Part shown: positions 31,415 through 42,479 of the stretch, in pieces
Layout of the letters: the number at the start of each line of letters is the position of its first letter
Position numbering within the stretch: the first letter of the stretch is position 1
From: Paralithodes platypus
Lineage: Eukaryota > Arthropoda > Malacostraca > Decapoda > Lithodidae
Direction of reading: 5' to 3'
DNA: 64,000 nt
Assembly: GCA_032716605.1 (NCBI GenBank)
Contig: CM064506.1
Location: forward strand, 17,247,779-17,311,778
Notes under the pieces: generated by a model
Databases searched by the model: none
The model's input: only the letters and a program-made list of their open reading frames with translations
What the model was told of the DNA's origin: nothing
Position numbers and translations under genes: made by a program

Positions 31415-33250
31415 CTAAAGACAAGACAATAAGTCCGTCACCCTCTGTCGCAAGGGAAAATCCTTGGCGACAAAGGGCTGATCCGGGTGAGAGAAGAACA
31501 GGGTAGCAATAGAACAAAGTTCAAGAACGGGCGCGCTTATCCAGGACCAGAACGCGCCGTCCAACCCGCCGACAGACACAAGAGGAGGCAAAAGCAGTGA
31601 TGACTCCGGGGGAGGGACTGAAGGAGAGCCGTCGACGGATCGGTTGGTGAAGTCGAAGGCCTCAGCAAACCAGGCCTCCAATGGGAGAGGGTGACCGAGC
31701 ATGATGGCTAAGCCAGGCGTACCGGCGTCGCACAAACCTGTCCCATAGGAGGACAGACCCGTCAACACAGCCAGGGACTGAACAGCCGGAAGGATGTCAG
31801 GGCGGTTGAAGTCTGACCAGAGCGTAGGCCTGCAGAAGGGAGGGGGACCGTAGCAGGGGTAGGTAGGGTGAGGCGCTGAGGGTGTGTCACCACCAAGAAG
31901 CGCGAGAAGAGGGAGTCTTGCATCGACTCCAAGCGCCCGTCGATGCGGGACACAACCCAGCCCTGCATAGCCGACAATCGATCTGAGAGAGGCGACCCCC
32001 CCCAAGATTGGTCGGCCCGCAGGGGCGAGCGTGAGCGGGAGCGAGACCCACGACACGAACCAGCAGCGTCGCGGCCCAAGGAAGGCGAGCGACGACGGTT
32101 GTGTCGCCGTTGAGGGACTCGTCCCCGATCACGAACGGCCGAGGGGCCCCTCTTCCAGCGACACGTCAGCTCCTGAGAAAGGGGACCCCGAAACCTCGCT
32201 AAACCCCACCGAGGCAAGAGGAGGGGTACCCCCCTGGCGAGACGGTAAATGAAGGTCAGGAAGAGAAGAATGAGGAGGAGCAGGACGACGGGAGTGGGAA
32301 GGTTGGCCGGGTGAAAGGAGGCCAGAAGGAGCCGCGGGGGGAAACAGAGCAAGGATCCCCGGGGCTGAGAGAACAGGGCGGCCCGACACCGAGGCGGAGG
32401 AGGGAGGGACCTCCACCGTGGGACGAGACCGTGAAGGAAGAATAGGCACTGAAGCAGGTGAAGTAGGAGAAGCAACGACATCCAGGCGGACCCTCCTGGA
32501 CAGTGTAGGAGGAGGGAGCAGAGGGCCAGCTACAGCATGAACAACCGCGCGCGGAGAGGACAACGTAAGAGGAAGTCGTCTGGGCTGGGGAAGCGGGCGG
32601 AAGGGAGTAGAGCCCCTATCCGTAGAGGCCAGGGGAGGGCGCACAGGGGCAGAGCCGCTAACCCCGGCCTCAGGGCGAGAACCATGACGAAGGCGATGGG
32701 CGTCGTCAAGGCGATCAGGAGGACGACGAGGGGCAGTAGAGGACGGACGACGAGGCGAGCGAGAGCGTGGACGGAGCTGGGGAATCCCCTGACGATGTGA
32801 CGACCGGCTGCGGGACCCAGAGGAGAGGGCCCGAGCAGGGAGAGGGCCAGGTGAACGGCCTTCAGTCGGGTCAGGGATACCCAGGGCGACGCGGATCCGG
32901 TCGGCAACAAAGGCCGGGGAACGGTGGCCCACAGTCCTAATGTGGCGGGAGACCATCGTCCACACTGACGGAAGGGAAGCAGAGGCCACAGCCGCCGCCG
33001 AGGAACCAGGGCTATGGTGCAGCACATCCACCAGGGCCAGACACGTGCTACACAGAGCAGGGAGGTAGGCCGTAGAGGACACACAGAGCGAGTGGCGCAA
33101 GCAGGACTTGTGGCTCTCCAAGCACGGGGAGCGACAACCAAGGCGAAAGAAAGGCAGCCTACCTGCACTGGAAGAACACACACCATAATCAGCACGTCGA
33201 AGGAGTAAGTGGAGAGAATGTCCAAGAAGAACCAGGGAAGGAGCATGGGG
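31415..33250 (-). pseudogene. DIRS copy A gag-like region
   Basis: A Pro/Ser/Arg-rich GC-rich frame of about 370 codons (33262-32129). Near its start a Cys/His cluster (CLESHKSCLRHSLC, then LPALCSTCLALVD) resembles the N-terminal Cys motif of DIRS gag proteins. It continues with SR-rich sequence, SAMQGWVVSRIDGRLESMQD (31950) and, in another frame, ILPAVQSLAVLTGLSSYGTG through WSWISAPVLELCSIA to RVTDLLSCL (31416). The C-terminal segment is well conserved in copy B. At least one frameshift lies near 31800. The assignment rests on position and the Cys motif. Confidence 0.55.
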
Positions 33251-33471
33251 AAACAGGAACACACTTCTCCTCCGACCTCCGAGCTGTCAACACCTCGCAG
33301 CTGCTCTCCGATAATGAGTTACCTTGTGTGAAGTTGATAGGAGTGTCTAAGTGTTGTCCCGGAAATTTATATGTGCATTTCAATAAGTAATTAGGTGTTT
33401 TATGAGCAATTCAGATGTAATTGGATATTCCAAGTAATTGAAAATATGGATTAAGTAAAACAGTTCCTGGA

Positions 33472-34641
33472 GTGAGATGGGATAGTGGGGCGATTGTTGT
33501 TTTTAGGCTGGCAGACGACCACCTCGCGATGGCGGGAAGGCGTGAAAGCCTAGCTGGGGATGAGGAGGAATACGAATTTGAAGGCTTTATCACCGAGGAC
33601 AAGGATGATCAGTTGGCAAGTATGAAAAAACAATTGATGGGTCTTGTGAGATGGAGGGGAGTGATGGAAAATTGGAGGAAGGAGTTAGGGGCTAAAGTAG
33701 AAGTTTTGTCCGATATGTGTGGCGTTACTAGCGGGGTGGATAGGCCTAGGCCAGTAAGTGACAGCCTAGAGGCAGTGATGGCCAGAGTAGACGAGTTAGC
33801 GGCGGAAAATGTGGCACTCAAGGCTCAGCTTAAGGAATATGAGGGCCACCTGAGTGAGGAAGTAAAAGGAATTAGTGAGGTAAAAAATGAGTGGACAAGG
33901 GTAGAGAGTGCCACGATGGTAGCCCTTGAAGAAATTGTGAAGGAGCAGAAGGAAGAGAGAGAAAAGGAAAAGAAAGAGTTTGAAAAAAATGTAGTGCAAG
34001 TTTTAAAGAAGAAAGAGAAGGTAGTGAGAGAGACAATAGATAGAGGTAAGTGTGTAGTAATCTTTGGAGATGTGGAAGAGCACCTGGCAGATATGAAGGT
34101 AAGAAAGGAAAGGGATGTTGTGAAAGTCAAGGGGATACTGGATTACTTAGACGAGGGTTATGGATGGGTAAAAGAACTGGAGGAGGTGAGAAGGTTAGGA
34201 ATATATAAGAAGGGCGAGATGAGACCACTAAGAGTGGAACTAAAGTTTAGATCAACAGCAGAAGCAGTAGCCAATGTGAGCTGGAAATTAAATTCGACAG
34301 AGCTGAATCATATAAGGGTAAAAAAGGACCTAAGTGTAGAAGAACGAGAACAGTTAAGGGAACTCCAAGCTAAGGCTGATGAAGAGAATGGAAAGTTGTC
34401 TGAAGAGCAAAAGAAGAAATTTTTTTGGAGAATAAGGGAAGGGCAAGTAAGGAAGTGGTACATCAGGAGCCACCAAGAACCGAAAGTAAGAGGAGTAATA
34501 GGGAAAGAGACAGAGAGACAAGTACGAAGTCAAAGCAAGGAGACGGAGCGAGAGATAATGCAGGGAGCAGGGGACCGGAGAGAGAGCCAGAATGTGGTGG
34601 AGAGGGTGGAACAGAGGGAGAGAGAGGGGGGAGGAGAATAG
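33472..34641 (+). CDS. LINE4 ORF1 protein (coiled coil plus RRM-like domain)
   Basis: 389 uninterrupted codons. Residues about 85-190 are heptad-rich (VMARVDELAAENVALKAQ and a Lys/Glu-rich helix), a likely trimeric coiled coil. Residues about 195-300 carry KCVVIFGDVEE, VRRLGIYKKGEMRPLRVELK and LNHIRVKKDLS, the strands and loops of the RRM-type RNA-binding domain of LINE ORF1 proteins. The Arg/Glu-rich tail (HQEPKVRG onward) is probably disordered. It would package LINE RNA. An in-frame Met at residue 20 (MAGRRESLAGDEEE) is an equally good start. No premature stop. Confidence 0.8.
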   Translation: MRWDSGAIVVFRLADDHLAMAGRRESLAGDEEEYEFEGFITEDKDDQLASMKKQLMGLVRWRGVMENWRKELGAKVEVLSDMCGVTSGVDRPRPVSDSLEAVMARVDELAAENVALKAQLKEYEGHLSEEVKGISEVKNEWTRVESATMVALEEIVKEQKEEREKEKKEFEKNVVQVLKKKEKVVRETIDRGKCVVIFGDVEEHLADMKVRKERDVVKVKGILDYLDEGYGWVKELEEVRRLGIYKKGEMRPLRVELKFRSTAEAVANVSWKLNSTELNHIRVKKDLSVEEREQLRELQAKADEENGKLSEEQKKKFFWRIREGQVRKWYIRSHQEPKVRGVIGKETERQVRSQSKETEREIMQGAGDRRESQNVVERVEQREREGGGE

Positions 34642-34721
34642 AATTAGCGGGGGAAGTGGAACTGGGTCAGGGAAGGGATGGAGGAGGAGGTGAACCTGGT
34701 AGGAGGCAGAGAGGGAAGAGA

Positions 34722-37539
34722 AACAAGGAGGTGGATTCAAATATACTGTGCTACTATACTAATATAGATGGAATAAACAGTAAAAAGGTAGAGTTAGATA
34801 ATATATTAAGAAAAGATCAACCACAGATAGTCTGTTTGACAGAGACAAAGCTGAACCAGGACTTTGACAGCAACATAGTGTTTAGTGAAGGATATAATAT
34901 ATGGAGATATGATAGAAAGGGGAGGTGGAGTGGCAGTATTAGTTAAGAACCCTATGACAGCAAAGCACGTGGAGTTAAATAATGACAAGGCAGAAATAAT
35001 GGCAGTTGAACTCAATGATATAGAAGGAAAAAAGCTAGACATAGCAGTAGCTTACATGCCACCAAAGACCAGAGCATGGAGGGAGTTGGAGTTTGAGGAG
35101 ATGGTAGAGGATATGATTCAGTCGTTGAGAAGATTGCTTTTAAGGAAGAATCGATTGATCTTGGTAGGAGATTTCAACTGTAGTGAGGTTGATTGGGAAT
35201 CGGGAGATGCAGGGCCAAATCAGAGATCTTGGGGAAGTCGGCTAGTGGAGTTGGTTACGGAAAATGTACTTGCACAACATGTGAAGGAAAATACAAGAAT
35301 GAGGGGTAATAACGAACCTTCTAAACTCGATCTGATTTTTACAAAAGATCCTCACGAAATTAGTGATATAAACTATCTATGTCCTGTAGGTAAAAGTGAT
35401 CACCTCTTACTAAAATGGAAGTTGACCTCGAGTAATGCCAATAGATTAGACAATAGCTACATAAATGACAGATTAAATTATAGTAAAGCTGATTATGTAT
35501 CTTTGAAAAGATATTTAGAGGGAGTAGATTGGGATCTTATTTTGAAGGAACGGGACGTACAAGGTAAATATAGTAGATTCCTCGAAATTTATAGAGTAGG
35601 AACCAATCTGTTTGTCCCAAGATATAAAACGGGAAATTTTACTAAGCAGAAAGATTGGTTAAATTTGAATTGCAAAAGAGCTTTGGGTAGGCGTGATGCA
35701 GCTTGGGCTAGATTAAGAAGAAGGAACACTGAGAGTAATCGGAATAAATATAAACAGGAGAGGAATAGATATGTTAACATAATTAGGCAAGTTAAAATGA
35801 ACTATGAGAAGAACATAGTAAATAAATGTGAAAGTGACCCTAGATTATTTTATAAATATATAAACAGTAAGTTGAAGGTAAAGAAACAAATTACTAAATT
35901 AAGAGTTGATGCTAGGACGTATGAAAATGTATCGGACATGTGTGAGGTAATGAATAACAAATTGGGGTCAGTTTTTACTAGAGAGGAAGGTTTTGACGAA
36001 CCACAGGTGGGAGTACTGGAGAGTGGTCTTAGTAAGATTGAAATAACTAGAGATGAGCTGTTATCTGCGATGAGAGGACTTGAAGTAAGGAAAGCTATGG
36101 GACCGGATGAAGTGTCTGCCTGGGTTTTAAAGGAGTGTGCAGAGCAATTAGTGGAGCCAGTGAGGGACATAATTCAAGCTTCCTTAGATAAAGGACAGGT
36201 TCCTGTTGAATGGAAAAGAGCTAGTATCATTCCGATATACAAGAATGGAAACCCTGAGGACCCTCTAAACTATAGACCAGTTTCACTTACTAGTATTGTA
36301 TGCAAGATTTGTGAAAAGCTAATTAGGTAGAGATGGATGAAAATGTTGGAGAGAAAGAAGATAATAACCCCAAAGCAATTTGGATTCAGAGAAGGGACAT
36401 CTTGTGTTACCAGTTTGCTATGTTATTACAGTAGGGTGATAGATGTACTCCAAGAAAGAGGCGGATGGGTGGACTGCGTCTACTTAGACCTTTCCAAAGC
36501 ATTCGATAAGGTACCACATAAGAGATTGTTATCTAAGCTTGAGACGCTAGGATGTGTCAGGGGGAGTTTGTTGAAATGGATGGAGAGCTATTTAACAGAT
36601 AGGGAAATGAGGACCAACATTAGAGGAACTTACTCATCGTGGCGGAAAGTTGAGAGTGGTGTGCCGCAGGGATCTGTGTTGGCACCTCTCATGTTCCTTA
36701 TGTACGTGAATGACCTGCCGATAGGCATAAACTCTTACATGTCAATGTTTGCAGATGACGTAAAAATTATGAGACAAATAACAAATAAAAGTAGTTGTGA
36801 GGAGCTGCAAGGGGATTTAGATAAAATATACGAATGGAGCACCAAGTGGAAAATGAAATTTAATATAAGTAAATGCCATGTGTTAAATATGGGAAGAAGT
36901 GTGAATAGACCAAATTGGGAGTACAGGATGGGAGATAATATAATTAGCAAGGCCGAAAAAGAAAAAGATTTAGGGTTGATTATACAAGATAATTTGTCGC
37001 CAGAGAAACATATTAACAAGCCCTTTAGCGGAATGTATCCAATGGCCGGGAATATGAAAGTTGCTCTGAACTACTTGGATGAGACCATGGTAGCGAAAAT
37101 TATGAAGAGTATGATTAGACCAAGATTGGAGTATGCAGCAGTGGTGTGGTCCCCGCATCTAAAGAAGCATATTCACAAGTTAGAAAGAATCCAGAGAGCA
37201 GTCACTAGATTGGTTCCAAGTCTCAGAGAACTGCCATATGAAGGGAGGCTAGACAAATTAAATCTACTGAGTCTAAAAGAGAGGAGAGAGAGGGGAGACA
37301 TGATAATGATGTACAAATGTACCCGAGGGCTGGAGAGGCTGGATAGGGAGGATATATTAATTATGGATACAGGAATAACTAGAGGCCACAGCTACAAAGT
37401 AAAAAGACCTACCTGCAAGAACGATATCAGGAAGTTTAGCTTCCCCTATAGATGTATTGACAAATGGAATGGGCTGGAGGAGGAGGTGGTAGGGGCAAGG
37501 AACATCCATATTTTCAAGAAAAAATTGGATAAAAAGTAG
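34722..37539 (+). pseudogene. LINE4 ORF2: AP-endonuclease and reverse transcriptase, two breaks
   Basis: EN starts NILCYYTNIDGINSKK and IVCLTETKL (34840). A frameshift near 34915 moves to the frame reading GGGVAVLVK, ILVGDFNCSEVDW, SKLDLIFTKDP and GKSDHLLLKW, the complete set of EN blocks. RT blocks follow: AMGPDEVSAWVLKE, NYRPVSLTSI, a single in-frame TAG at 36328-36330, then KQFGFREGTSC, VYLDLSKAFDKV (motif A), SGVPQGSVLAP (motif B), SMFADDVKIM (motif C) and DLGLIIQDN. All catalytic Asp residues are kept. The C-terminus ends NIHIFKKKLDKK. Apart from the two breaks it would be functional. Confidence 0.85.
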
Positions 37540-37611
37540 ACTGAGAGACGGGACAACACGAGCTTAGCTCAACTCCTGTAAACTACAATTAGGTAAATAC
37601 ATGCAAACAGG

Positions 37612-38934
37612 TATCCGTACTCACCCTAAACTGGGAGCACAGGTAGGTGAGGAGGGCGGCCGAGGCGGAAGAGCACTAGCAGAACCTGCAAAGATGGAGA
37701 AAGTGTTAACCACCACTCAACATCTTACATGCAGGGCCTATAACACCAGTAAAGTGCATACACCAATATAGTATCAGGCAACAAGATGACATCAAAAAGG
37801 TCAACAATGAAAGCCAACTATAACCGCAAATTTGCGGGCCAATGGAGGCATAACCGTACCGACACAACCCTTCCGCATCTTTGAGGGACCCCCCAGCGAT
37901 CACCGCAAATTTGCGGGGAGCCGAAATGTCCCAGAGGACCGAATTGAGCTCCCGCAAATTTGCGGGACCGGCCGAGATGGTCCAGCGCCGAAAAAGCGAG
38001 AGGAGCGTCTAGGGAATACCAAAAAAGGCCACAAAAAAGCGTCATCTCCTTATGAACTCCAAGTGATGATGGCCATCAAGCTGAGCAGTGTCTTCCTTGA
38101 ATTGATCCTAACTCAACCGGTAAAGGGAGAGGCAAGGAAGACACACCAGGGAAGAGGAGGCACATCCCCCAGGAACCACCCAACCCACAGAGATAGAGCA
38201 AAGCCCATGAGGAGAAGTGGCAGGGAGGGTGGTTTCGCACAAACAGTGGGGTACCCCTGCATTGGGCAAAATAGATTATGAAAGGATGGAGGTGAAACAG
38301 GAAGAGAAAAAAAAAACAGTAAATGAAACTGGCGAGAAAAAGGGTGGCCTAGCCGTGAGCAGAGAATGTGTCAGGGGCGAAAAACCCTGTGGTGTGAAGG
38401 AGGGGCCCCCGTGGGGTACCCCTGGATTATCACGAACCACCTGTCGCCCAGGCCCTTGAGACAAAGTGAAGGCTCGAAAGGGGGGACTCGGGAATAACGC
38501 TAATAATGCGGCCGACACAAACTCTACAAACAGCACCGCCACCAACGAAATCTCAGATTGTTTACAACGGTACACCTTAGGCTATAAAAAAATGAAAACT
38601 CATAGGGGCATAGCAATTCCGGAATGAGAAAACCAGCTAGGCTAAAATAAGCTAAAAGCTAAACTATGCCCAGACTAACAGGAAAAAAGAATATGAAAAG
38701 AGAAAGAATGAAAAACATATAAGGGGAACGCCAGGCGCCCCCGTACCTTCGGTAGGCTATTTCCACACGCGTCTCCATTATACACACTTAGGAGCCCATT
38801 TACGTGTGCCCTAGATCACGTAACATCTGTCTAAAAAAAAGAAGGACAGATAAGCCGAAACTAACCTAAACAGGGTGAATTAAAGGAGCACAACAAAAGC
38901 GACTTCATTCAATGGAGCGCGTGAAAAAATGATG
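37612..38934 (-). other. DIRS copy A leader with repeated palindromes
   Basis: This non-coding part lies between the right terminal repeat and gag. It holds three copies of a 14-base perfect palindrome, CCGCAAATTTGCGG, at 37824-37837, 37903-37916 and 37952-37965. A ggtacccctg motif recurs at about 38252 and 38414. No recognisable protein. Copy B is truncated before this segment, so its conservation cannot be judged here. Confidence 0.6.
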
Positions 38935-39230
38935 ACAAGAGAGGGTCGCTCATGCGCACGTTCGACAGGGATCTGCACATGACGGAACACGGGATGGGCC
39001 TTAAGCGGTAACTAAGGTAAACCCCTTTTTCTTCTCTTCTATGCTTTTTTCACCTTCGGTGGTAGTTTTGGTTAATGTACAACGTCTCCTAGAGCAAGAT
39101 AAGGAGTAGACTCTAGACGTTTTCTTTTTAACCGCGGTTGGAATGACGACATAGCAGTCAAAATAGACAAGTCGTCATTCCAATTAGGTTAATAGCCTTG
39201 ACGTTGGATTTGCCAAGACTACTAACAAAT
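38935..39230 (-). repeat. DIRS copy A 5' inverted terminal repeat
   Basis: Reverse complement of 26400-26690 with few differences (for example tggaatgacgac against tgcaatgacgac). The outer edge reads atttgttagtagtcttgg on the minus strand. Marks the element's upstream end. Confidence 0.85.
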
Positions 39231-39269
39231 AATATAATAGTATAAAGGAAAAAAAAATCGTGTCAAGGG

Positions 39270-39550
39270 GCCTAAGATTCTCACGCATGCGCAGAGGACA
39301 GGATTTGCAGGATTTGGTGCTGCATACATGGCCACCCATTTATGGCGTGTGTGTAATGTGGGCGAAATTTTCGTTTATTGTATAATTATGTCATAGGCTA
39401 GTTCTCTCGATTCATAATGTGTAGGTTAGGTTAGGTTAGGTTAATTAAGAGTTGTCTCGTAATTAACACGGGGCCGAGCTGTCTCATTTTTACTGGGCCG
39501 AGCTGTCTCGCCGTGGGCCGAGCTGTCCTGTAGGCCGAGTAGTCTAGCAT
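39270..39550 (-). repeat. Inverted flank of DIRS copy A
   Basis: cgcatgcgcagaggacagg and ggatttggtgctgcataca match, inverted, the left flank at 26200-26245. A (TTAGG)n tract lies at 39421-39442 and gggccgagctgtctc units at 39465-39545 mirror the minisatellite at 26020. This suggests DIRS copy A landed within a palindromic host repeat. Confidence 0.7.
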
Positions 39551-40129
39551 TCGGATATTGCATTAAAATTATTATAAATTAATTAATGATTATTAAAAGA
39601 ATTTCTCTCCTGGAAGGGTTACAGGAGCACTTCCATGACTATATACATTGTGTAAGATAATGAAACTATTAATTTGATTGCAAATATTGATTCTAAAAAA
39701 AAAAAATCCAGGCACTTCAAAGTCTAAATTAAATTGCATATTTTTTATGTTCATCTTTTAATTAATTATATTATCTTGCAAAGGTATATTGTTAATCAAA
39801 ATTAATTTGAAATCATCATTAGGGTCCATTTAATGAAATATGCTGCCATAATTAAACTTTGCTTGCTTTTATGTTTTTAGATATATTTTTTAAATTTTGA
39901 TAGATATCTCTGTATGGACCGTCCTCACCTATGGATGGTCCGTATGATTTGAGATATTTTTTTTAGGCCTATTTTTCACTCAATTATTTCATGTTGCCAG
40001 AATTGTGCCTTACACACAATGTAGTAAAAAGGTTATATTTTCTGATGTATACTTAAATTTTTCAGTTTTCACTCAATCTTTTTTTTCCTGATTTTTTGAA
40101 AAAAAAGTGTATGCTCCATCCCCAACTCA
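39551..40129. other. AT-rich non-coding stretch
   Basis: No gene seen. A short inverted pair, gtatggaccgtcctcacc and atggatggtccgtatga, lies at about 39910-39955 and could form a hairpin. Confidence 0.6.
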
Positions 40130-40510
40130 CCCTCAGAGAACTGCCATATGAAGGGAGGCTAGACAAATTAAATCTACCGAGTCTAAGAGAGAGGAGAGAG
40201 AGGGGAGACATGATAATGATGTACAAATGCACCCGGGGGCTGGAGAGGCTGGATAGGGAGGATATATTAATTATGGATACAGGAATAACTAGAGGCCACA
40301 GCTACAAAGTAAAAAGACCTACCTGCAAGAACGATATCAGGAAGTTTAGCTTCCCCTATAGATGTATTGACAAATGGAATGGGCTGGAGGAGGAGGTGGT
40401 AGGGGCAAGGAATATCCATATTTTCAAGAACAAATTGGATAAAAAGTAGACTGAGAGACGGGACAACACGAGCTTAGCTCAACTCCTGTAAACTACAATT
40501 AGGTAAATAC
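40130..40510 (+). pseudogene. 5'-truncated LINE4-family fragment
   Basis: From RELPYEGRLDKLNL to NIHIFKNKLDKK it is almost identical to the LINE4 C-terminus at 37228-37539, followed by the same 3' end, acaattaggtaaatac. Only the last 380 bp were inserted. High identity suggests recent activity of this family. Confidence 0.9.
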
Positions 40511-41040
40511 CCTACTTGAGGGGTGGCTGGACGAATTTAGAACCTAGGCCTAGGCTAGGCCTAAAAAAAATTGCATGATAGAAACAATGCCCCAATCTAC
40601 AGTATTTATGGTTAGCACTGTCATTTAGCCATGTCTACATTATTATTTACAATGCATAAGATTTAGGCCTAGGCTACTTGATGTAGCCTAGACAAAAAAC
40701 ATGTTTTCATAGCCTAAGACTGGGAAAAAGTGCGGTAATTGTTTAGATATTGGGCCTTTTTTTCTAGTTATTAAAAACTTATTCTATGGTGTATTAAAAT
40801 GTAAAACTTGCAAACTAAACAAACCAAAATTGGGACAAGGACAATATAAAGTCAAATTAAATTATCAAAATCGCTATGTGGAAACAACGCTTACTAAAAT
40901 GAAAATTATTAAATAAAAGAACACAATCCACCACATAGGGTGTACATTACTACATGAGCAAGTTAATCTGTTTCCCAAGCAAACTAATCGCACATATAAC
41001 AACGCACAATCGTCACGTTAAATGAATTAGTCAAGTTTGG
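40511..41040 (+). repeat. Dispersed element, partner of 52350-52640 and 53510-53700
   Basis: 40511-40790 (ctacttgaggggtggctgg onward) matches 52640-52380 inverted, while 40790-40985 matches 53510-53700 directly. In the inverted copy this sequence directly continues the 24350-type element, so 40511-41040 is probably the distal part of that pogo/Tigger-like family. Non-coding. Confidence 0.7.
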
Positions 41041-41663
41041 GAAGTCCGGGAAGTTCTGGTAAATTTTACTAAACTCTGCATGAATAAAGAAACTACATGT
41101 TAAATGTCAAAATATTATTTAAAATCAAATTTGCAACATGACAAGACATTAACAATAGTACAAAATACAAATATTGATAAGATATCTATACTATTACAAA
41201 ATAATATATAAAATACAGTACAGCACTCACTAACGATAGTGCTATCGGGTAGGTACATGTAAGCATAGCATACCTCAAGTGACCCCTATCAATAACTACC
41301 CTACAAATAACCTACATTTATCGCACAAATAAACTAAGGAAATCGCAAAAGCAAGCAATCGATACTATCGACAATGAATACATATAATATAAAGACAAAT
41401 AATTGCAAAATATGAAGTAACAACAAATTTAAACAAAGAGTACTCTTTTAACAAGAACAACATGGGCGGGTGCCCAACCCCGAAAGGAGTTGAAATAGGG
41501 GAGCTATCCCCTCGCCAAAGGCGGCTTTCTAGGGCCTTTCCTAGCTGATGCTGAGAGGATTGGGTTCTAGTCATGTGGTGATGGGCTGGTCTATCCGAGT
41601 GAGAACTGAGCGATCTCTGCCATACCTTACCTTTGGATACCTTTGGATGTGTTCGCCGCTCCT
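41041..41663. other. Non-coding: AT-rich DNA and LINE7 3' untranslated part
   Basis: 41041-41440 is AT-rich without a gene. From about 41450 to 41663 the sequence is GC-richer and lies directly downstream (minus strand) of the LINE7 stop codon, so it is probably LINE7 3' UTR. Confidence 0.5.
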
Positions 41664-42076
41664 CTAGTGGCACCAAGGAGCGCGACGCCCCTCGTTATGG
41701 GTGGTGATTTGGTGCAGTAGACTGTTTGAAGCGACAGCTCGCTCCCTTGCGAGGATGGGCTCGTCTGGCACTTTTTGCAGTTCGACATCTAGGGCTCTCT
41801 TGAAGTTGTCTAACGAGATGTCCCTCATGTCTCTTACTCGCCGTGGGAGTTTGTTGAAGAGACGTGGGCCTCTGTGTGATAACCAGCCCTCTCGCAGAGA
41901 GCCCATAGCACCCCTGTTATTCATCCGGGGGATTTCGCATTCCCAGCCTCTCCTATCACTGAATTTCATGACTATCGGAGTATGTAGGTTTGGTACTAAA
42001 CCCTCTGCGATTTTCCATGTGTATATTATTAGGTAACGTTCTCTTCTACGTTCCAGTGAGTACAGATTCAGTGCTC
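41664..42076 (-). pseudogene. LINE7 RT C-terminus (distal part)
   Basis: Reads LERRRERYLIIYTWKIAEGL, then GWLSHRGPRLFNKLPRRVRD, DISLDNFKRALDVEL and VPDEPILARE before the stop at 41664. This is the typical end of CR1/jockey-like RTs. The open frame extends artificially into piggyBac sequence upstream. Confidence 0.85.
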
Positions 42077-42479
42077 TTAACCCTCCAACCCCGGCTAGGG
42101 TAGATCGTGACTGTACTCTGTGTCCGGGGGTTTTGAGGAATTTTGGTCCATGTTGATTCACCTGTTACTCCTGAAATACATGACACAAAGTTATAAAAAA
42201 AAAAAAAAAATGTTGCACAAACCTTCATGTATAGAATGCCGTTGAGTAGAGGTCTCTAGCCCAAGTGATTGCATAATGGCGAGCGCGGGAAGTGGAGTGA
42301 TTTTTATGCGGGAAAATCTTCCCGCGTTCGGATGCGTCGCCTTGGCCCAGGCCCCGGCTTGGCTAACCTACTGCGCACTTAGCCACTCGTCGCGCCAGAG
42401 TTTTTACCTCCCGGAGGCGATTTTATTTATTGATAGTGATGTTATTATAGTTATTTGGAGTCCAATTATATAAAATATG

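Larger units (their letters stand above)
33258..37604 (+). mobile_element. LINE4: near full-length CR1-like LINE inside DIRS copy A
   Basis: About 4.35 kb with ORF1 and EN-RT ORF2 on the plus strand, opposite to DIRS. The flanking aaacagg at 33251-33257 and 37605-37611 is a plausible 7-bp target duplication. The 3' end is actacaattaggtaaatac, identical to that of a truncated relative at 40130-40510. Only one frameshift and one stop break ORF2, so this is one of the youngest LINEs in the window. It splits the DIRS leader from its gag. Confidence 0.85.
26329..39230 (-). mobile_element. DIRS-type YR retrotransposon, copy A
   Basis: On the minus strand the order is terminal repeat (39230-38935), long leader, gag-like region, RT/RNase H, tyrosine recombinase, terminal repeat and complementary region (26870-26329). 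This is the DIRS layout. The body is GC-rich against AT-rich flanks. It carries LINE4 at 33258-37604 and a TTAA-element at 27050-27712; without them it is about 7.9 kb. The 26329-26735 segment matches 38935-39230 inverted. Copy B at 57861 starts with the same attgggaggtttgacg. Several frameshifts make copy A inactive as found. Confidence 0.85.

Noticed and set aside
27794..33208. Long plus-strand open frames across DIRS copy A (and likewise 58666-63251 in copy B)
   Set aside because: They are antisense shadows caused by high GC content. The minus-strand frames carry the RT and YR motifs; the plus-strand ones carry none.
26298..39442. TTAGG tracts as a true telomere or telomere fusion point
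   Set aside because: Runs have only four or five units and are flanked by ordinary repeats. They are better read as short interstitial or low-complexity tracts.
42081..42161. N-terminal residues of the 165-codon frame at 41664-42161
   Set aside because: They are read from piggyBac end sequence; the true LINE7 frame enters across the TTAA at 42077.
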